Made by a program: the position numbers and the translations under genes. Under the pieces are notes generated by a model. That model was not told the DNA's origin. It saw only the letters and a program-made list of their open reading frames with translations, and ran no database searches. Positions 35,780 to 45,850 of a stretch of 64,000 nt of DNA are shown piece by piece; within the stretch, counting starts at the first letter, position 1; each line of letters starts with the position of its first letter. Source of the DNA: Marivita sp. S6314 (GTDB lineage: Bacteria > Pseudomonadota > Alphaproteobacteria > Rhodobacterales > Rhodobacteraceae); contig NZ_JALKAO010000004.1 of assembly GCF_023015985.1 (NCBI RefSeq), positions 332,726 through 396,725 of the forward strand, read 5' to 3'.

Positions 35780-37114
35780 ATGGCAGTGCAAACAAAACTC
35801 TTGGTGGCCGGCGCAGTTGTAACCAGCATTCTGGCCGGGTGTACGGACCGTGAAATCATCCTGCCCGGCGAACGCGTTGGCGTGCGTGAGGTCTTGCAGG
35901 ACAGTGAAACCACCGGGGCCGAGACGCGCGAGAACACCACCCGCAGCGCCAACCTGCCAGCGATCACGAACAATGCCTCATGGGCGCAAAGCCATGTCAG
36001 CCCCTTTGCCCGCGTCAGCAACGCGGCCCTGTCGGCCAACCTGACGCCGGTCTGGTCCACGTCGATCGGTCAGGGCGACAAACGCCGTGCGCGCATCATC
36101 ACAGACCCTGTGGTCGCCGATGGCCGCATCTTCACCATCGACAGCGCAGGCCGCGTGTCGGCCACCTCCACCAGCGGGGCGGCGCTTTGGTCCTACAGTC
36201 TTGTGCCCCTGCGCGATGATGCATCGGACGCGTTGGCGGGCGGGCTCGCCTATAACAACGGTCGGCTTTACGTGACATCGGGCTTCGGCACGGTGTCTGC
36301 GGTCGACGCGGCAACCGGTCAGGAGATCTGGACCCAGCGCCTGCAAACCTCGGCCACCGGCGCGCCCACCGTCTTTGGCGGTCTGGTCTATGTCGTCGCC
36401 GGGGACAGCACGGCCTGGGCCATCGAAGAAGACGACGGCCGCGTGCGCTGGCAAACCGACGGTCTGGGCGATGTCGGCAATGTTGCCGGGGCAGCGCCGC
36501 CTGCGGTGAATGACCGGCATGTGGTCTTTGCCTTCGGCAGCGGTGCCGTGCAGGGCGCGTTCCGTCAGGGCGGCCTCAACCTCTGGAGCGCCGACATCGT
36601 GGGCGCGCGGCGCGGCTTTGCCATCTCACTGATTGACGACATCACGGGTTACCCGGTGATCGACGGCCAGACGGCGTATGCCGGCAACCATTCGGGTCGG
36701 CTCGTGGCGCTCAACGTCAATTCCGGCGAACGGCTCTGGACCGCACAGGACGGGGCGTTGAATCCGGTCTGGCCAGCAGGCGGGTCGGTCTATTTCGTCT
36801 CGGACCTGAACCAGTTGATCCGCCTCGATGCCGCCGATGGCACCCAGATCTGGTCGGTGGACCTGCCGGGCTACGAACCCGTCCGTCGCCCGCAACGTCG
36901 CCGCGACAGTGCCTTTACCAATCACGGCCCGATCCTTGCGGGTGGGCGTTTGATCGTTGCTTCGTCTGACGGTCTGATCCGCTCCTTCGATCCGGCTTCG
37001 GGCGATCTGCTGTCGCAGACCGAGATTCGCGGCGGCGCAACCACCCGTCCGGTGGTCGCCGGGGGCACGCTTTACGTGGTGTCGACGGCCGGGGTTCTGC
37101 ACGCCTATCGGTGA
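35780..37114 (+). CDS. bamB: Outer membrane assembly lipoprotein BamB
   Basis: Lipoprotein subunit of the BAM complex; it binds POTRA domains of BamA and helps barrel insertion. A lipoprotein signal ends in the lipobox ILAGC (Cys near residue 20). About 380 residues then form an eight-bladed beta-propeller with repeating Trp/Gly motifs of the PQQ type (TGQEIWTQRL, DDGRVRWQTDGLGD, SGERLWTAQDG, DGTQIWSVDLPG). Length 444. It lies between the YfgM-like gene and der. Confidence 0.92.
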   Translation: MAVQTKLLVAGAVVTSILAGCTDREIILPGERVGVREVLQDSETTGAETRENTTRSANLPAITNNASWAQSHVSPFARVSNAALSANLTPVWSTSIGQGDKRRARIITDPVVADGRIFTIDSAGRVSATSTSGAALWSYSLVPLRDDASDALAGGLAYNNGRLYVTSGFGTVSAVDAATGQEIWTQRLQTSATGAPTVFGGLVYVVAGDSTAWAIEEDDGRVRWQTDGLGDVGNVAGAAPPAVNDRHVVFAFGSGAVQGAFRQGGLNLWSADIVGARRGFAISLIDDITGYPVIDGQTAYAGNHSGRLVALNVNSGERLWTAQDGALNPVWPAGGSVYFVSDLNQLIRLDAADGTQIWSVDLPGYEPVRRPQRRRDSAFTNHGPILAGGRLIVASSDGLIRSFDPASGDLLSQTEIRGGATTRPVVAGGTLYVVSTAGVLHAYR

Positions 37115-37181
37115 CCCCTTTCGCGGGCGCGGAAAATGCGGTACGCGGGCGGCTTGATCTGATCCGGAGCCGTGTGCACAG

Positions 37182-38633
37182 ATGTCTTTCACCCTTGCCA
37201 TCGTCGGTCGCCCCAATGTGGGCAAGTCGACATTGTTCAATCGTTTGGTCGGCAAACGCCTTGCCCTGGTCGATGACCAGCCGGGCGTGACGCGCGATCT
37301 GCGCGAAGGGGCGGCGCGTCTGGGGGATCTGCGGTTCACCGTCATCGACACCGCCGGTCTGGAAGAGGCCACCGATGAAAGCCTGCCGGGCCGGATGCGC
37401 AAACTCACCGAACGCGCGGTGGACATGGCCGATATCTGCCTGTTCCTGATCGACGGGCGTGTCGGCGTAACGCCATCCGATGAAATGCTGGCCGAAATCC
37501 TGCGAAAGCGGTCAAAACACGTGATCCTGGGCGTCAACAAGGCCGAAGGCAGTGCCGCAGATGGCGGTGTGATCGACGCCTATGGGCTTGGTCTTGGCGA
37601 ACCGCTGCGCCTGTCGGCAGAACACGGCGAAGGCCTGCCGGACCTTTATGCCATGCTGCAACCGCTGGCCGATGAGTTCGACAAACGCGCTTTGCTGGAC
37701 GCGCCTGAGACCGAGGTGGATGTCGGCGAAGATGATCCGGACGCCCCCCGCGCCATCACCAAAGCCCGGCCATTGCAAATCGCCGTGGTGGGCCGCCCGA
37801 ACGCGGGCAAGTCCACGCTGATCAACCAGATCCTTGGCGAAGACCGCCTGCTGACCGGACCCGAGGCGGGAATCACCCGCGACGCCATTTCGGTACAAAC
37901 CGAATGGGGCGGCACCCATATGCGCATCTTTGACACCGCAGGCATGCGCAAAAAGGCCAAGGTGCAGGAAAAGCTGGAAAAGCTGTCTGTCTCCGACGGC
38001 GTGCGCGCGGTGAAATTCGCCGAAGTGGTCGTTGTCCTGCTTGATGCCGCCATCCCGTTTGAATCCCAGGACCTGCGCATCGCCGATCTGGCCGAACGCG
38101 AAGGCCGTGCGGTCGTCATTGCAGTAAACAAATGGGACATGGAAGACGACAAGCAGGACAAGCTGAAAATGCTGAAAGAGGAGTTCGAACGCCTCTTGCC
38201 ACAGTTGCGCGGCGCGCCCCTGATCACGGTGTCTGCCAAAACCGGTCGCGGGCTGGATCGCCTGCAAGCAGCCATCCTCAAAGCGCATGACATCTGGAAC
38301 CGCCGCGTCACCACGGCGCAACTCAACCGCTGGCTGGCGGGGATGCTCGAACAGCACCCGCCACCCGCGCCACAGGGCAAGCGGATCAAGCTGCGCTACA
38401 TGACGCAGGCGAAAACCCGGCCACCGGGGTTCGTGGTCATGTGCTCGCATCCCGACAAGATGCCCGACAGTTACAAGCGCTACCTGGTGAACGGGCTGCG
38501 GCAGGATTTCGACATGCCCGGCACGCCGATTCGACTGACGCTGCGCGGGCAGGGGGACAAGAACCCCTATAAGGGCCGCCGCGAAAAGAACGCCGGAGCC
38601 TTGCGCAAACACCTGGGCAAGAACCGGGGGTAA
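37182..38633 (+). CDS. der: Ribosome-assembly GTPase Der (EngA)
   Basis: Essential double GTPase for maturation of the 50S subunit. Two GTP-binding domains are complete: GRPNVGKST near residues 8-16 with DTAG and NKAE, and GRPNAGKST near 204-212 with [20 protein letters not shown] and NKWD. A KH-like domain follows (about 380-460), and the protein ends with a basic tail ([20 protein letters not shown]). Length 483. Confidence 0.97.
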   Translation: MSFTLAIVGRPNVGKSTLFNRLVGKRLALVDDQPGVTRDLREGAARLGDLRFTVIDTAGLEEATDESLPGRMRKLTERAVDMADICLFLIDGRVGVTPSDEMLAEILRKRSKHVILGVNKAEGSAADGGVIDAYGLGLGEPLRLSAEHGEGLPDLYAMLQPLADEFDKRALLDAPETEVDVGEDDPDAPRAITKARPLQIAVVGRPNAGKSTLINQILGEDRLLTGPEAGITRDAISVQTEWGGTHMRIFDTAGMRKKAKVQEKLEKLSVSDGVRAVKFAEVVVVLLDAAIPFESQDLRIADLAEREGRAVVIAVNKWDMEDDKQDKLKMLKEEFERLLPQLRGAPLITVSAKTGRGLDRLQAAILKAHDIWNRRVTTAQLNRWLAGMLEQHPPPAPQGKRIKLRYMTQAKTRPPGFVVMCSHPDKMPDSYKRYLVNGLRQDFDMPGTPIRLTLRGQGDKNPYKGRREKNAGALRKHLGKNRG

Positions 38634-38634
38634 G

Positions 38635-38648
38635 GGGTTTGCAAACCC
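38635..38648. terminator. Palindrome between convergent der and aspartoacylase-family genes
   Basis: GGGTTTGCAAACCC is a perfect 14-base palindrome directly after the der stop, in the 54-base gap to the convergent gene. It has no U-tract, so it is a weak terminator candidate. Confidence 0.35.
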
Positions 38649-38687
38649 TTAGCCGCGCGCTTTGCTGTAGGTTATACCGCTGTTGCG

Positions 38688-39731
38688 TCAGATGATCTCG
38701 TCTTCGTCAAACAGCGGGGCCTCTTCCAACTGCAGCGCCAGGTCATCCACCGCAGCTTCGGCCACATCCGCAGATTTCACCGCCGCAACGTGAAAAAGCG
38801 CGTCGCCTTCATGCACGATGGGCATCACCGCCCGGCCCACGATAATCCCGCCGTTGCGGGCCAGCACGTCGATTTCCCCGTCTCCAAACGGATCCGAGAT
38901 GGCGGCAACGGTGTCGCCTTCATGGATCACGTCGCCTTCGCTTTTGTACATGCGCAGCAACCCACCGGCAGGCGCGCGCAGCCAACTGCTGTTTGCACAT
39001 AACAGCGGCTGGGCCTTCGGCTTGGCAATGCCGGCCCGGGGCAGCATCCCGATCTCTTTAAGCACCCGCAGACACCCGGCCAGTCCTGCGCGCACCGACA
39101 TCTCGTCAAAGCGCATGCCCTCACCGGCTTCGTACAAAAGAACATCGACGCCCATTTTCTTGGCTTCCTGCCGCAGGCTGCCGTCGCGCAATGCGCTGGT
39201 CAGAATCACCGGTGCTCCGAAAACATGGGCCAGCTTCATGGTGTTGGCATTGTTTGCCGACACGCGGATCTGGGGCAGGTTGATGCGGTTGATCGCGGCC
39301 GAGTGCAGATCAATGCCCAGCGAACAGCGCGTCACGATTTCGGTCAGAAAGATATGTGCAAGCCGCGAACCCAGCGACCCGTTCGGCGAGCCGGGAAAAC
39401 ACCGGTTCAGATCGCGGCGATCGGGCAGGTATCGCGAATGGCTCAGAAACCCGAACGTGTTGACGATGGGCACCACGATCAACGTCCCGCGCAGCGATTT
39501 CAATGCCTTGGCCCGCAGCAACCGGCGCACGATTTCAACCCCGATCACCTCGTCGCCGTGAATCCCCGCGCTGACAAAGGTCACCGGGCCGTCACGACTG
39601 CCGTGGATGACATGCGCCGACAGCGTGACCGGCGTGTGATCGGACAGGGTGCTGACAGGAATATGTACGGTTTGCCGGGTGCCTGCGGCAATGCCGACAT
39701 CGGCAATTTCGAAATCGGGCCGTTTCGTCAT
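38688..39731 (-). CDS. Succinylglutamate desuccinylase/aspartoacylase-family zinc hydrolase
   Basis: A 347-residue M14-like metallohydrolase. Zinc ligands are visible as His and Glu in [13 protein letters not shown] (about residues 53-65) and a later His in GIDLHSAAI near 150. The segment [16 protein letters not shown] (about 105-120) carries the substrate-carboxylate-binding Asn-Arg pair. A C-terminal domain with [20 protein letters not shown] forms a beta-barrel cap. Family members remove acyl or aminoacyl groups from amino acids. It is the third gene of a leftward trio with a retropepsin-like protease and RimK, and its ATG overlaps the rimK stop. A role in trimming what RimK adds is an inference. 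The ATG at 39729-39731 is preferred over a far upstream in-frame start. Confidence 0.85.
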   Translation of the reverse strand: MTKRPDFEIADVGIAAGTRQTVHIPVSTLSDHTPVTLSAHVIHGSRDGPVTFVSAGIHGDEVIGVEIVRRLLRAKALKSLRGTLIVVPIVNTFGFLSHSRYLPDRRDLNRCFPGSPNGSLGSRLAHIFLTEIVTRCSLGIDLHSAAINRINLPQIRVSANNANTMKLAHVFGAPVILTSALRDGSLRQEAKKMGVDVLLYEAGEGMRFDEMSVRAGLAGCLRVLKEIGMLPRAGIAKPKAQPLLCANSSWLRAPAGGLLRMYKSEGDVIHEGDTVAAISDPFGDGEIDVLARNGGIIVGRAVMPIVHEGDALFHVAAVKSADVAEAAVDDLALQLEEAPLFDEDEII

Positions 39732-40633
39732 CCTTTGCCCTTGGTCTTCGTCGCGTTGGGTTTTGCGTGCTTCTCCATATAGGCAATGACCTTGCCCGCG
39801 ATATCGAGGCCCGTGGCCTTCTCGACGCCCTCCAATCCGGGGGACGAGTTGACCTCCATCACCACCGGTCCGTGATTGGCCCGCAGCATGTCGACACCGC
39901 ACACGTTCAGCCCCATCGCCTTGGCAGCGCGCACAGCGGTTGACCGTTCTTCCGGCGACAGTTTGATCACTTCGGCGGATCCTCCCCGATGCAGGTTCGA
40001 CCGGAAATCCCCCTGTGCGCCGGTTCGCATCATGGACGCCACCACCCGACCCCCAACCACAATCGCGCGAATGTCGGTGCCGCCAGCTTCCTTGATAAAC
40101 TCCTGTAGCAGGATGTTCACACCCGCACCGCGAAACGCCTCGACCACGGACTTGGCCGACCGTTTGGTATCTGCCAGAACCACGCCGATGCCCTGGGTGC
40201 CTTCCAGCAACTTGATGACCACAGGCGCGCCACCCGCCAATTCAAGCACCTCTTCGGTCTGTTTGGGATCATGCGCAAATGTCGTGACCGGCAGGCCGAT
40301 CCCGTCGCGCGCCAGCAATTGCATCGACCGCAATTTGTCGCGCGACCGGCCAATCGCCACGCTTTCGTTCAACGGAAACACGCCCTGCATTTCGAACTGC
40401 CGCAGCACCGCCATGCCATAGAACGTGATCGACGCGCCGATCCTTGGAATAACCGCATCATATCCGACCAGCTTTTCACCGTTGTAATACACCTCCGGCC
40501 GTCGCGACGCGATGTTCATGTAGCAGCGCAGCGTGTTGATGATGTCCAACGTGTGGCCACGCTCTTCTGCCGCTTCTTTCAGCCGCTTATGCGTATAAAG
40601 ATTCGGATTGCGGGCAAGCATGGCAATTTTCAT
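39728..40633 (-). CDS. rimK: RimK-family ATP-grasp glutamate ligase
   Basis: Adds glutamate residues through an acyl-phosphate intermediate. In E. coli RimK modifies the C-terminus of ribosomal protein S6 and makes poly-alpha-glutamate. It is 301 residues: an N-terminal pre-ATP-grasp domain ([20 protein letters not shown]), the ATP-grasp core with [19 protein letters not shown] near residues 135-153 and [18 protein letters not shown] near 180-197, and the metal-binding [13 protein letters not shown] near 265-277. It overlaps both neighbours by four bases, so all three genes are translationally coupled. Confidence 0.93.
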   Translation of the reverse strand: MKIAMLARNPNLYTHKRLKEAAEERGHTLDIINTLRCYMNIASRRPEVYYNGEKLVGYDAVIPRIGASITFYGMAVLRQFEMQGVFPLNESVAIGRSRDKLRSMQLLARDGIGLPVTTFAHDPKQTEEVLELAGGAPVVIKLLEGTQGIGVVLADTKRSAKSVVEAFRGAGVNILLQEFIKEAGGTDIRAIVVGGRVVASMMRTGAQGDFRSNLHRGGSAEVIKLSPEERSTAVRAAKAMGLNVCGVDMLRANHGPVVMEVNSSPGLEGVEKATGLDIAGKVIAYMEKHAKPNATKTKGKG

Positions 40634-41106
40634 GGCGTTGGTCCTTCAAACTGGGGTTTTTCGCTCACGAGATACGAGCGACCTGGGTCGACCAAGATGT
40701 TCTTTTTGCGCAACGCCCGGCGGCCCAGGATAAGGGGAAACCGCATCGTGCCCCGGTCGGTCAGCGAGATGTCGATGGTCCAGCGCCGTCCGGCAAGCAC
40801 CATCGGGGTCCGGATGACGATCCGCGTCTCGGGCGATCCGCTGGTGTTGGTGATCGCCCGTTGGGTCACCACCGGGAAAGAGCACATGCGCTGCGGCGAT
40901 CCCGGAACATCGGGACAGCGAAACCGCACCCAATCCGCGTCATCCTTGCGAAAGGTCTCGATATCGTCGGCATGCAGCGCGGTGGTTTTGGCGCCGGTGT
41001 CGATCTTCACCGCAAAGTCCTTCAGATGAAGTTTTGGCAGGCTGATACACTCATGCCAACCGATCACCATCGGGCGATCTGCCGAATATCTTGTGGTGCT
41101 GGTCAT
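40630..41106 (-). CDS. Retropepsin-like aspartic protease (RimB/DUF785 type)
   Basis: A 158-residue protein with a single aspartic-protease motif, [14 protein letters not shown] (about residues 33-46), and a later hydrophobic [17 protein letters not shown] segment (about 128-144). This matches the ATP-dependent zinc protease/RimB family (DUF785), small retropepsin-like domains that dimerise. In Pseudomonas a RimB-type protein is encoded with RimK and modulates its activity. First gene of the trio; stop and rimK start overlap (ATGA). I chose the ATG at 41104-41106, with GGAGG about 13 bases upstream. A longer in-frame start is unsupported. Confidence 0.87.
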   Translation of the reverse strand: MTSTTRYSADRPMVIGWHECISLPKLHLKDFAVKIDTGAKTTALHADDIETFRKDDADWVRFRCPDVPGSPQRMCSFPVVTQRAITNTSGSPETRIVIRTPMVLAGRRWTIDISLTDRGTMRFPLILGRRALRKKNILVDPGRSYLVSEKPQFEGPTP

Positions 41107-41415
41107 GAAACGGTCTTTTCCTCCAAATGCCCGACCCACATTGCGCCATCGCGCGGGCGGACACCACCGCTGTCTTGAGCAAAGACATGTGCAGGCGTCC
41201 ACGCGGCCCGAAACGCCCGATTTGAAATGGAGGCTGGGAACCCGCATGCATTTTGCCTATCGTGAACCAAAGGCGCGCTGAACACGACGGGGGGGCAGGG
41301 CGCCGCATCACTGCCGTGTGCGACAGCGACCGGACCGACCGCTGATCATCCAATGGTCTTATATGACCTTGAGGTTCAACCCCCTAGGCTGGCGCTCAGA
41401 AGAAGGACCAAGCCC
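41107..41415. other. 309-bp gap between the rimB-like and coxG-like genes
   Basis: Divergent intergenic region that must hold promoters for the leftward rim trio and the rightward cox cluster. I see short ORFs on both strands without ribosome-binding sites or coding character, and no strong dyad, so nothing specific is annotated inside it. Confidence 0.5.
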
Positions 41416-41940
41416 ATGCACATGACCGATTCCCGCGTGATCGCTGCCCCCCCAGACGAGGTCTGGTCAGCAATCCTTGATCCAGAGGTTCTCAAGGAAT
41501 GTGTGCCCGGATGTCAGGAAATGCACGGCTCTGCCGAAGAGGGATTCGAGGCGGTTGTGGTGCAGAAGGTCGGGCCGGTGAAGGCAACCTTCAAAGGCAC
41601 CGTGGTCCTGTCTGATCTTGTCCCCGGCCAATCCCTGACCCTGACCGGCGAAGGCAAGGGCGGTGCGGCAGGGTTCGCCAAGGGCGGCGCGGATGTGCGT
41701 CTGGTCCCGGTCGAGGGCGGAACCGAACTGCAATACGACGTCGAGGCCAAGGTCGGCGGCAAGCTTGCGCAGCTGGGCAGCCGGATCATCGACGGGTTCG
41801 CCAAGAAAATGGCCGACCAGTTCTTCAGCAATTTCCAGAAAGCCGTCGAAGGTCCGGCAGACACCGACGCTGCGCCCGCCGACGAGGGCGGGGAAGACGG
41901 CGAAAAGAAAAAAGGCTGGTTCAAGAAGCTCGTGTCTTGA
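41416..41940 (+). CDS. CoxG-like SRPBCC carbon monoxide dehydrogenase accessory protein
   Basis: A 174-residue protein of the START/SRPBCC fold (CoxG/YesU-like). The opening SRVIAAPPDEVWSAILDPEVLKECVPGC is typical, followed by GTELQYDVEAKVGGKLAQLGSRI near residues 99-118. After an acidic linker (about 140-165) it ends in the amphipathic basic tail KKKGWFKKLVS, which could attach it to the membrane; CoxG is known to anchor CO dehydrogenase to the membrane in Oligotropha. Precedes the coxSLM genes by 54 bases. ATG chosen at 41416 with AGAAGGA upstream. Confidence 0.85.
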   Translation: MHMTDSRVIAAPPDEVWSAILDPEVLKECVPGCQEMHGSAEEGFEAVVVQKVGPVKATFKGTVVLSDLVPGQSLTLTGEGKGGAAGFAKGGADVRLVPVEGGTELQYDVEAKVGGKLAQLGSRIIDGFAKKMADQFFSNFQKAVEGPADTDAAPADEGGEDGEKKKGWFKKLVS

Positions 41941-41994
41941 GACATGGGCGGTTTTGAAACACGCTGAATAAACGACATCAACGGGAGGAGCTTG

Positions 41995-42480
41995 ATGACA
42001 AAGGTAACAATGACGGTGAACGGAAAATCCGTCTCCGGCGAGGTCAAGGGCAACACGCTTTTGTCCGATTTCCTGCGCGAAGATCTGCGCCTGACGGGAA
42101 CCCATGTGGGCTGTGACACGTCCCAATGCGGCGCGTGCGTTGTGCATGTGAACGGCGAAGCGGTCAAATCCTGCACCATGTTCGCCGCCGAAGCGGACGG
42201 GGCCGAAGTGGGCACCATCGAAGGTCAGAGCAACGAAGACGGATCGCTCAACGTGATCCAGCAGGCGTTCCAGGACCATCACGGCCTGCAATGCGGCTTC
42301 TGCACACCGGGCATGGTGATGTCGGCGGCAGCCCTGCTCAAGGACAATCCGAAACCGTCCGAGGCGGAAATCCGGGATTACCTTGAAGGCAATATCTGCC
42401 GCTGCACGGGATACCACAACATCGTCAAAGCGATCATGGCCGCGTCCGGACAGGACGTGCCCGCCGTCGCCGCTGAATAA
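41995..42480 (+). CDS. coxS: Molybdenum hydroxylase small [2Fe-2S] subunit, CoxS type
   Basis: Electron-transfer subunit of a xanthine-dehydrogenase-family enzyme. An N-terminal plant-type ferredoxin domain has the Cys pattern of [18 protein letters not shown] and a fourth Cys in VKSCTMF (about residues 40-62). A C-terminal four-helix domain carries the second cluster: [12 protein letters not shown] and [13 protein letters not shown] (about 100-140). Length 161. The start is the ATG at 41995 with a strong GGGAGGAG. Gene order S-L-M matches the form II arrangement. Confidence 0.95.
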   Translation: MTKVTMTVNGKSVSGEVKGNTLLSDFLREDLRLTGTHVGCDTSQCGACVVHVNGEAVKSCTMFAAEADGAEVGTIEGQSNEDGSLNVIQQAFQDHHGLQCGFCTPGMVMSAAALLKDNPKPSEAEIRDYLEGNICRCTGYHNIVKAIMAASGQDVPAVAAE

Positions 42481-42535
42481 TCAACTCATGTAGGGTGTGT
42501 GCTCGCACGCACCGCTCCTAGGGAGGAGATACACT

Positions 42536-44911
42536 ATGCCGAAGGATCATGGCATTGGCGCAAGCCCGAAGCGGCGCGAAGACGTCCGCTTTCTGACCGG
42601 CGCCGGCAATTATACCGACGACATCAACGTACATGGCCAGGCCTATGTGCATTTCTTGCGCTCTGACGTGGCGCATGGAACCATCAAGGCCATCGACACC
42701 AGCGCGGCCGAAAGCATGCCGGGCGTCGTAAAGATCTTCACCGGTGCCGATTTCGAAGGCGTCGGCGGTCTGCCCTGCGGCTGGCAGGTGACCGACAAGC
42801 ATGGCGAGCCCATGAAGGAACCGGCCCACCCGGTTCTATGTCAGGGCAAGGTGCGCCATGTGGGTGATCCCATCGCTGCGGTTGTCGCCGACAGTCTTGA
42901 AGAGGCCCGCACCGCTGCCGAAGCCATCGACGTCGATATCGAAGAGCTTCCTGCCGTGGTTGACATGGGCGCGGCACTGGAATCCGGCGCGACCAAGGTG
43001 CACGACGATCTGGACGACAACCTTTGCTACGACTGGCAGTTCGGCACCGACACCGAAACCACGGACGCCGCCTTTGCCAAGGCCGCACATGTGACGACGC
43101 TTGAACTGGTGAACAATCGCCTAGTCGCCAACCCGATGGAGCCGCGCGTGGCCGTGGGGGACTATTCCCGCGCCAATGATGAACACACGCTCTATACCAC
43201 GTCGCAGAACCCGCACGTGATCCGCCTTCTGATGGGCGCGTTCGTGCTGGGTATTCCGGAACACAAGCTGCGCGTTGTCGCGCCGGATGTGGGTGGTGGT
43301 TTTGGCACCAAGATCTTCCACTACGCGGAAGAGGCGTTCTGCACCTTCGCCGCCAAGGCCTGCAACCGCCCGGTCAAGTGGACCTCGACCCGCTCCGAGG
43401 CGTTCATGTCCGACGCTCATGGCCGCGATCACGTGACCAAGATCGAACTGGCGCTGGATGCCGACAACAACTTCATCGGCGTGCGCACCGATACCAAGGC
43501 GAATATGGGCGCGTACCTGTCCACGTTCTCGTCCTCGGTGCCGACCTGGCTGCACGGCACATTGATGGCGGGCAATTACAAGACACCCGCTGTGCAGGTG
43601 AACGTGAAGGCCGTCTTCACCAACACCGTGCCGGTGGATGCGTACCGTGGCGCAGGCCGCCCCGAAGCGACGTTCCAGTTGGAGCGCGTGATCGACAAGG
43701 CCGCGCGCGAACTGGGTGTCGATCCGATTGCCCTGCGCCGTCAGAACTTCATCACGCAATTCCCCTATGCCACGCCTGTCGCCGTTGAATATGACACCGG
43801 CGATTACGAAGCGACGATGGCCAAGATGGAAGAGCTGATGGACATTCCCGGCTTCGCCGCCCGGCGTGCCGAGTCCGAAAAGAACGGCATGCTCCGGGGC
43901 CTTGGCGTCAACTGCTTCATCGAGGCTTGCGGCATCGCGCCGTCGAACCTTGTGGGCCAACTTGGCGCGCGCGCCGGTCTTTACGACGCGGCAACCGTCC
44001 GGGTGAACGCCACCGGCTCCATCTCGGTGATGGTCGGCGCACACAGCCACGGGCAGGGGCACGAAACCGTGTTCCCGCAAGTGGTGGCCGAAATGCTCGG
44101 CATCGACGAGTCGATGATCGACATCGTCCATGGCGACACGTCCAAGATCCCCTTCGGCATGGGCACCTACGGCTCCCGGTCCCTGGCTGTTTGCGGGTCA
44201 GCGATGGTTCGGGCGACCGAGAAGATTATCAACAAAGCCAAGAAGATCGCCGGCCATCTGTTGGAGGCGTCCGACAGCGATATCGAGCTCAAGGACGGTC
44301 AGTTCACCGTTGCAGGCACCGACAAATCGGTCGCCTGGGGGGATGTGACGCTGGCGGCCTACGTGCCACACAATTACCCGCTCGAAGATATCGAACCGGG
44401 GCTAGAGGAAACCGCGTTCTACGATCCGGCCAACTTCACCTACCCGGCAGGGGCCTATGCCTGCGAGGTCGAGGTGGATCCCGACACGGGCAAAGTGACC
44501 ATCGAAAAGTTCGTCTCGGCGGATGATTTCGGCAACGTCGTGAACCCGATGATCGTTGAAGGCCAGGTGCATGGCGGCATCGCGCAAGGCATTGGTCAGG
44601 CATTGCTTGAAAACTGTGCCTATGACGAAAACGGCCAGCTTCTGTCGGCGTCCTACATGGATTACGCCATGCCCCGCGCAGATGATCTGCCGCACATGGC
44701 GGATTACGTGGTGGACCATTCCTGCCAGACCCCCTGCACGCACAACCCGCTGGGGGTGAAAGGCTGCGGCGAGGCCGGGGCCATCGGTTCCCCCCCCACG
44801 GTAGTCAACGCGGTCATCGACGCGCTGCATTCGGGTGGTCACACCCACGTTTCCCATATCGACATGCCCGTCACGCCATCGCGTGTCTGGGCAGCGATCA
44901 ACGGCCAGTAA
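42536..44911 (+). CDS. coxL: Molybdenum hydroxylase large subunit, form II CoxL type
   Basis: Carries the Mo-molybdopterin cytosine dinucleotide site of a CO-dehydrogenase-like enzyme. 791 residues: Ald_Xan_dh_C domain at about 20-130, then the molybdopterin-binding domain with [14 protein letters not shown], the active-site loop [12 protein letters not shown] (about 369-380) and [15 protein letters not shown]. The loop reads AYRGAGR, the form II signature, not the AYXCSFR motif of proven CO oxidisers, so the true substrate may not be CO. It follows coxS by 55 bases, with GGGAGGAG before the ATG at 42536. Confidence 0.94.
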   Translation: MPKDHGIGASPKRREDVRFLTGAGNYTDDINVHGQAYVHFLRSDVAHGTIKAIDTSAAESMPGVVKIFTGADFEGVGGLPCGWQVTDKHGEPMKEPAHPVLCQGKVRHVGDPIAAVVADSLEEARTAAEAIDVDIEELPAVVDMGAALESGATKVHDDLDDNLCYDWQFGTDTETTDAAFAKAAHVTTLELVNNRLVANPMEPRVAVGDYSRANDEHTLYTTSQNPHVIRLLMGAFVLGIPEHKLRVVAPDVGGGFGTKIFHYAEEAFCTFAAKACNRPVKWTSTRSEAFMSDAHGRDHVTKIELALDADNNFIGVRTDTKANMGAYLSTFSSSVPTWLHGTLMAGNYKTPAVQVNVKAVFTNTVPVDAYRGAGRPEATFQLERVIDKAARELGVDPIALRRQNFITQFPYATPVAVEYDTGDYEATMAKMEELMDIPGFAARRAESEKNGMLRGLGVNCFIEACGIAPSNLVGQLGARAGLYDAATVRVNATGSISVMVGAHSHGQGHETVFPQVVAEMLGIDESMIDIVHGDTSKIPFGMGTYGSRSLAVCGSAMVRATEKIINKAKKIAGHLLEASDSDIELKDGQFTVAGTDKSVAWGDVTLAAYVPHNYPLEDIEPGLEETAFYDPANFTYPAGAYACEVEVDPDTGKVTIEKFVSADDFGNVVNPMIVEGQVHGGIAQGIGQALLENCAYDENGQLLSASYMDYAMPRADDLPHMADYVVDHSCQTPCTHNPLGVKGCGEAGAIGSPPTVVNAVIDALHSGGHTHVSHIDMPVTPSRVWAAINGQ

Positions 44912-44925
44912 GGAGGGCTTAGGAT

Positions 44926-45714
44926 ATGTATAGCTTTGACATTCAACGGCCCTCGACTGTGGCAGACGCGGTGGCGGCACTTGCCACGGACGAAGCACAA
45001 CCGCTGGGCGGAGGGCAAACCCTGATCCCGACGCTGAAACAGCGTCTGGCGGCACCATCTGTTCTGGTCAGCCTGTCGGGCATTGCCGAAATGAAAGGCA
45101 TCTGCACCGGAGATGATGGATCGCTGTGCATCGGCGGTGGCACCACCCACGCCACCGTTGCCGCAGAGGCGGGGGCCTATCTGGGCCTTGCGTCGCTTGC
45201 GGGCAATATCGGTGACCCGGCGGTGCGCAATCGCGGCACCATCGGCGGATCACTGGCCAACAACGACCCCTCCGCCTGCTATCCGGCGGCGGCCCTGGCG
45301 TCGGGGGCGACGATCGTCACCAACAGTCGTGAAATCGCAGCGGATGACTATTTTCAGGGCATGTTCGCCACCGCTCTGGAGGAAGGCGAGATCGTCACCG
45401 AGGTCCGGTTCCCGGTGCCCGAGAAATCAGCCTATATGAAGTTCGAACAACCCGCCTCGCGCTTTGCGCTCGTCGGCGTGTTTGTTGCCAAATACGCCGA
45501 TGGCGTGCGGGTCGCCGTCACCGGCGCGTCTGAAGAGGGGGTGTTCCGCTGGTCCGAGGCTGAGGCGGCGCTGTCGTCCAACTTCTCGGCAGATGCGCTG
45601 GAGGGTTTGTCGGTTTCGGGTGATGGAATGATCTCGGACCTGCACGGATCGGGCGCGTACCGCGCGCATCTGGTGGGTGTGATGACCAAACGGGCGGTTG
45701 TCGCAGCGCGGTGA
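44926..45714 (+). CDS. coxM: Molybdenum hydroxylase medium FAD-binding subunit, CoxM type
   Basis: Passes electrons from the iron-sulfur subunit to the quinone or other acceptor through FAD. 262 residues: FAD-binding motifs GGGQTLIPTLKQRLA (about residues 26-40) and NIGDPAVRNRGTIGGSLANNDPS (about 95-117) are intact, followed by the CO_deh_flav_C domain. It begins 14 bases after coxL with AGGAGGG upstream, and a Rho-independent terminator follows. No coxDEF maturation genes are present in the window. Confidence 0.94.
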   Translation: MYSFDIQRPSTVADAVAALATDEAQPLGGGQTLIPTLKQRLAAPSVLVSLSGIAEMKGICTGDDGSLCIGGGTTHATVAAEAGAYLGLASLAGNIGDPAVRNRGTIGGSLANNDPSACYPAAALASGATIVTNSREIAADDYFQGMFATALEEGEIVTEVRFPVPEKSAYMKFEQPASRFALVGVFVAKYADGVRVAVTGASEEGVFRWSEAEAALSSNFSADALEGLSVSGDGMISDLHGSGAYRAHLVGVMTKRAVVAAR

Positions 45715-45734
45715 TCCGGCCTTGTTTTGTTGGG

Positions 45735-45765
45735 AAAGCCCCGGCCATCTGGCTGGGGCTTTTTC
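45735..45765 (+). terminator. Rho-independent terminator of the cox cluster
   Basis: AGCCCC (45737-45742) pairs with GGGGCT (45755-45760), extended inside by GCC/GGC, and is followed by five T residues. It lies just after the coxM stop. Confidence 0.85.
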
Positions 45766-45789
45766 GGTTTCGAACGGCGCTGCGCGCCG

Positions 45790-45850
45790 TCCGACCGATG
45801 GGGGGCGCTGCCCCCCAAACCCCCCGAGGTATTTGAAAACCAGAGAAGAT
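45790..45850 (+). repeat. Extragenic G/C-run palindrome, copy 2
   Basis: A GGGGGG/CCCCCC hairpin with a GCGCTG-like centre is followed by CCCCCCGAGGTATTTGAAAA and ACCAGAGAAGA. It matches the complement of the element at 7540-7595 over about 45 bases. Here it follows the coxM terminator and reaches the apbE stop. Confidence 0.75.
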
